Positions 61,236 to 64,000 of a stretch of DNA of 64,000 bases are shown one piece after another. Made by a program: the position numbers and the translations under genes. Origin of the DNA: Desulfomicrobium sp. ZS1 (GTDB taxonomy: Bacteria; Desulfobacterota; Desulfovibrionia; Desulfovibrionales; Desulfomicrobiaceae); the NCBI RefSeq assembly GCF_024204645.1, contig NZ_CP100351.1, forward strand, positions 3,188,001 to 3,252,000, in the 5' to 3' direction. How positions within the stretch are numbered: the stretch's first letter is position 1; every line of letters begins with the position of its first letter. Below the pieces are notes generated by a model. It ran no database searches. It worked only from the letters and a program-made list of their open reading frames with translations, and was not told the origin of the DNA.

Positions 61236-62216
61236 ATGACAAAGCTACTCCTCGACATTCGCAACCTTTCCGTCAGCTTCGACACCTATCAGGGCCAGGC
61301 CCGCGTGCTGGACAAGGCAAGCCTCGGCGTCAGGCACGGCGAGATCATGGGCCTTGTCGGCGAAACCAGCTGCGGCAAGTCCGTGCTCTCGCGCTCCATC
61401 CTGCGCATTATCCCTTCGCCTCCAGGCCGTATCGACGGCGGCGAGATCTACTTCGAGGGCCAGGACCTGCTCAAATTGCCGCGCCCGGCCATGCGCAAGC
61501 TGCGCGGCGAGCGCATCTCCATGATCTTTCAGGAGCCCATGAGCAGCCTCAACCCCGTCTTTTCAGTGGGCAACCAGATGCGCGAGGTGGTCCGCTCCCA
61601 TCGCCCGGTCAGCCGGGGCGAAGCGAACGCCATCTGCCTTGAAATGCTGAGCTCCGTGCGTCTGCCGGACCCCGAGTCCGTGCTCACGGCCTACCCGCAC
61701 GAGCTGTCGGGGGGCATGCGCCAGCGGGTCATGATCGCCATGGCCTTGACCTGCCGCCCGGCGCTGCTGCTGGCCGACGAGCCGACCACGGCCCTCGACG
61801 TCACGGTCCAGGGCCAGATCTTGGCCATTCTGGCCGAGCTCGCCGCAAGCCAGGGGCTGTCCATCCTCTTCGTCACCCACGACATGGGCGTGGTCGCCCA
61901 GCTCTGCCACCGCGTGGCGGTCATGTACGCAGGCCAGGTCGTGGAGGTCGCGGACGTCGAAAGCCTCTTCGCCCGCCCGGCCCATCCGTACACGCAGGGC
62001 CTCATCGCCTCCATCCCCGGACGGACCGCGGGCGGCGAGCTGTACGCCATCCCGGGCAGCGTGCCGAGCTGTCTCGCCCCTCCGCCGGGTTGCCGCTTTC
62101 ATACGCGCTGCACGCAGGCCGGGCCGGACTGCCGCCGGGCTGTCCCGGAGATGGTGCGCGTGGCCTCGGACCACAGCGTGGCCTGCCACCTCTGTCCCAC
62201 GGGAGGCGCGCTGTGA
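61236..62216 (+). CDS. Dipeptide ABC transporter ATPase (DppD type)
   Basis: A 326-residue ATPase. Walker A is GETSCGKS, the signature is LSGGMRQR and Walker B ends [11 protein letters not shown]. The C-terminal extension with [14 protein letters not shown] is typical of the OppD/DppD group, where these cysteines bind an iron-sulfur cluster. The stop overlaps the next GTG start. Confidence 0.93.
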   Translation: MTKLLLDIRNLSVSFDTYQGQARVLDKASLGVRHGEIMGLVGETSCGKSVLSRSILRIIPSPPGRIDGGEIYFEGQDLLKLPRPAMRKLRGERISMIFQEPMSSLNPVFSVGNQMREVVRSHRPVSRGEANAICLEMLSSVRLPDPESVLTAYPHELSGGMRQRVMIAMALTCRPALLLADEPTTALDVTVQGQILAILAELAASQGLSILFVTHDMGVVAQLCHRVAVMYAGQVVEVADVESLFARPAHPYTQGLIASIPGRTAGGELYAIPGSVPSCLAPPPGCRFHTRCTQAGPDCRRAVPEMVRVASDHSVACHLCPTGGAL

Positions 62217-63187
62217 ACGAGTCGCTGCTCCGCGTCCAGGACCTGTGCAAAGCCTTTGCGGTGGGTGGAAGTTTTCTGGGGGGAAAGAAGTGGCTGCGGG
62301 CGGTGGACAAGGTCTCCCTGCACGTGGACCGTGGCGAGACCCTGGGGCTTGTCGGGGAGTCGGGCAGCGGAAAGACCACCGTCGGCAATCTGATCTTGCG
62401 CCTGCTCTCCCCGGACAGCGGCGCGATCGTCTTCGAGGGCGTGGACATGACCCGGCTCGCCGGCTCGGAACTGGTCACGGCCAGGGCCCGCATGCAGGTC
62501 GTCTTTCAGGATCCGCAGAGCTCCCTGGATCCGCGCATGACCGTGGGGTCCATCGTCTCTCTGCCGCTCAAGATTCTGGGCCTGGCCAAAGGAAGCGCGC
62601 TGCGCGAGCGGGCCGTGGCGAGCCTAGCCGAAGTGGGCCTCGGGCCCGAATGCCTGGACCGGTATCCGCACGAATTTTCCGGCGGGCAGCGGCAGCGCAT
62701 CGGCCTTGCGCGCGCTCTGGTCGCGAGTCCCGCCTTCGTGATCATGGACGAGCCCACCAGCGCCCTCGATGTCTCGGTCCAGGCGCAAATCCTGAACCTC
62801 ATGGGCGATCTGCAGTCCCGTCACGGCCACGCCTACCTGTTCATTTCCCATGATCTGACCGTGGTCCGCCATGTCAGCCACCGCATCGCGGTCATGTACC
62901 TGGGCGCCATCGTCGAGACGGCCCCCACGCAGACGCTTTTCGACAATCCGGCCCACCCGTACACGCGGGCGCTCTTGGCCTCGGTCCCCGTTCCCGACCC
63001 GCGCAACCGCCGCAACCTGGCCCTTCTGACCGGGGATGTGCCGAGCCCCGTGGACCTGCCGCCGGGGTGCCGTTTTCATCCGCGTTGCCCCGAGGCCCTG
63101 CCGCAGTGCGCCAGCCTGGACCCGCCAAGGGTGGTCCTGTCACCCGGACACGAGGTCGTCTGTCATCTTCACCAGCAAAACACGTAA
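62213..63187 (+). CDS. Dipeptide ABC transporter ATPase (DppF type)
   Basis: A 324-residue second ATPase: Walker A GESGSGKTT, signature FSGGQRQR, Walker B IMDEPTSALD, and a C-terminal CRFHPRCPEALPQC cluster motif. The GTG start at 62213 overlaps the dppD stop (GTGA) and has GGGAGG six bases upstream. It forms the hetero-dimeric motor with DppD. Confidence 0.93.
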   Translation: MNESLLRVQDLCKAFAVGGSFLGGKKWLRAVDKVSLHVDRGETLGLVGESGSGKTTVGNLILRLLSPDSGAIVFEGVDMTRLAGSELVTARARMQVVFQDPQSSLDPRMTVGSIVSLPLKILGLAKGSALRERAVASLAEVGLGPECLDRYPHEFSGGQRQRIGLARALVASPAFVIMDEPTSALDVSVQAQILNLMGDLQSRHGHAYLFISHDLTVVRHVSHRIAVMYLGAIVETAPTQTLFDNPAHPYTRALLASVPVPDPRNRRNLALLTGDVPSPVDLPPGCRFHPRCPEALPQCASLDPPRVVLSPGHEVVCHLHQQNT

Positions 63188-63197
63188 GGATACCACC

Positions 63198-64000
63198 ATG
63201 AAAATCTATATCAGCGCAGACATCGAAGGCGTGGGCGGCGTGGCCCGCCACGAGCATTCCCGCGTGGACGGCCGCGAATACCCCCTGGCGCGCCGGTTGA
63301 TGACAAACGAGGTCAACGCGGCCATTGGCGGGGCCTTCGAGGCCGGGGCCATGGATGTGACCGTGTCGGATTCGCACAACGTGGGCCTCAATCTCCTGCC
63401 CGAGGAGCTCGACGAGCGCGCCCGCCTGGTCATGGGCTCGCCGCGAACCCTGTCCATGATGCACGGCATCGACGCCACGTATTCGGCCGCGTTCTTCGTC
63501 GGCTATCACGCCATGGGCGGCACCATGGACGCGAGCATCGTGCACACCTTCACAGGCAGAATCCAGGAAGTGCGTTTGAACGGGATCAAAGTCGGAGAGA
63601 TCGGACTGAACGCGGCCCTGGCCGGACACTTCGGCGTGCCCGTGGCCTTCGTGGCCGGGGATCTGGCCGCCTGTCGCGAGGCCGAGGCCCTGCTGCCGGG
63701 CGTGCGCACCCTGGCGGTCAAGGAAGCCATCGGGGCCTACGCCGCCATCTGCGAGCACCCCGCCAGGACATGTCGGGCCATCCACGCCGCGGCCATGGAA
63801 GCGATCACCAATCCCCCCAAGGTCAAGCCGCTGGTTTTCTCCGGCGAGGTCGAGTTGACGGTGCGCTGCACCACGGCGTCAGGCGCCGACCGCGCAGGCA
63901 TGATCCCGCGCGCCGAGCGCCTGGACGACCTCACGGTACAATACGTCGGTCGCGACGTGATTGAAGCTTTCAAGGCCTTCAACACCATGAGTTGTCTGGT
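63198..64000 (+). CDS. D-aminopeptidase DppA (M55), partial
   Basis: The first 267 residues of an M55 zinc aminopeptidase, cut by the window end. The N-terminal SADIEGVGGV, the DSHNVGLN motif and GYHAMGG follow the Bacillus DppA pattern of zinc ligands. Such enzymes cleave D-Ala-D-Ala-type dipeptides. Ten bases after the ABC genes and on the same strand, it probably acts in the cytoplasm on the imported peptides. AAGGA precedes the ATG. Confidence 0.9.
   Translation, partial: MKIYISADIEGVGGVARHEHSRVDGREYPLARRLMTNEVNAAIGGAFEAGAMDVTVSDSHNVGLNLLPEELDERARLVMGSPRTLSMMHGIDATYSAAFFVGYHAMGGTMDASIVHTFTGRIQEVRLNGIKVGEIGLNAALAGHFGVPVAFVAGDLAACREAEALLPGVRTLAVKEAIGAYAAICEHPARTCRAIHAAAMEAITNPPKVKPLVFSGEVELTVRCTTASGADRAGMIPRAERLDDLTVQYVGRDVIEAFKAFNTMSCL

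Noticed and set aside
59321-61285. A 654-codon open frame on the minus strand
   Set aside because: It lies fully antisense to the two permease genes, whose products are clear family members. Its composition (R, G, H, D, Q rich) is that of a frame opposite GC-rich coding DNA.

Overview
The window is a 64 kb piece of a moderately GC-rich bacterial chromosome. Gene content and protein style suggest a Desulfovibrionales sulfate reducer, perhaps Desulfomicrobium-like. The pointers are a molybdopterin/iron-sulfur oxidoreductase at the left edge, a fused ADP-forming acyl-CoA synthetase, a DUF4416 protein, a RemA-like protein beside yicC and gmk, and an SPL-like radical SAM enzyme. The taxonomic call is an inference; there is no rRNA to settle it. 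Almost all of the window is housekeeping or conserved chromosome. I see no phage, insertion sequence, integrase, CRISPR array or restriction system.

Left part (1-15 kb, mostly minus strand). It starts with the 5' end of a molybdopterin oxidoreductase gene. An NlpC/P60 lipoprotein, a YitT membrane protein, the acyl-CoA synthetase (plus strand), arfB and an IscA-like protein follow. A long minus-strand run read from right to left contains dut, argD, prmA, a MagIII-like DNA glycosylase, an EnvC-like amidase activator, ctpA, a YibQ-like deacetylase and a GAF/degenerate-GGDEF/PilZ protein. The envC-ctpA-yibQ part is a cell-division and envelope module.

15-32 kb. A plus-strand run carries alpha-glucan phosphorylase, tlyA, trmH, aroC, a DUF218 protein and a rhomboid protease. 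A minus-strand run with 4-bp start/stop overlaps couples dTDP-rhamnose genes rfbB-rfbD to the heat-shock genes hrcA-grpE. Then come trmL, cbiB, a methyltransferase, tRNA-Val(CAC) with a clear promoter and terminator, a GNAT protein, proC, ndk, a GAF protein and gap.

32-48 kb. dnaK has its own terminator. After it lies a tightly packed plus-strand run: an LpoA-like lipoprotein, gatC, gatA, mnmA, mtaB, a DUF4416 gene, yicC, remA, gmk, pyrF, a TPR protein, a PilZ-LuxR regulator and an unknown cysteine-motif protein. On the minus strand a ParB-like gene overlaps an SPL-like radical SAM gene that appears to lack the hydrogen-donor cysteine of true spore photoproduct lyases.

48-64 kb. An EF-G-like GTPase with an altered G3 motif stands alone. 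Then comes a compact sucrose operon (fructokinase, sucrose-phosphate synthase, sucrose-phosphate phosphatase, amylosucrase), which makes and breaks down sucrose and probably serves as osmolyte and carbon store together with the glucan phosphorylase upstream. A HIT protein separates it from a dipeptide ABC transporter operon that ends, at the window edge, with a DppA-type D-aminopeptidase; together these suggest recycling of D-amino-acid dipeptides.

The best leads for something undescribed are the ParB-like/SPL-like pair, the PilZ-LuxR regulator with its unknown neighbours, a 50-bp dispersed intergenic repeat, and a recurrent arrangement in which intrinsic terminators sit directly against the start of the next gene.
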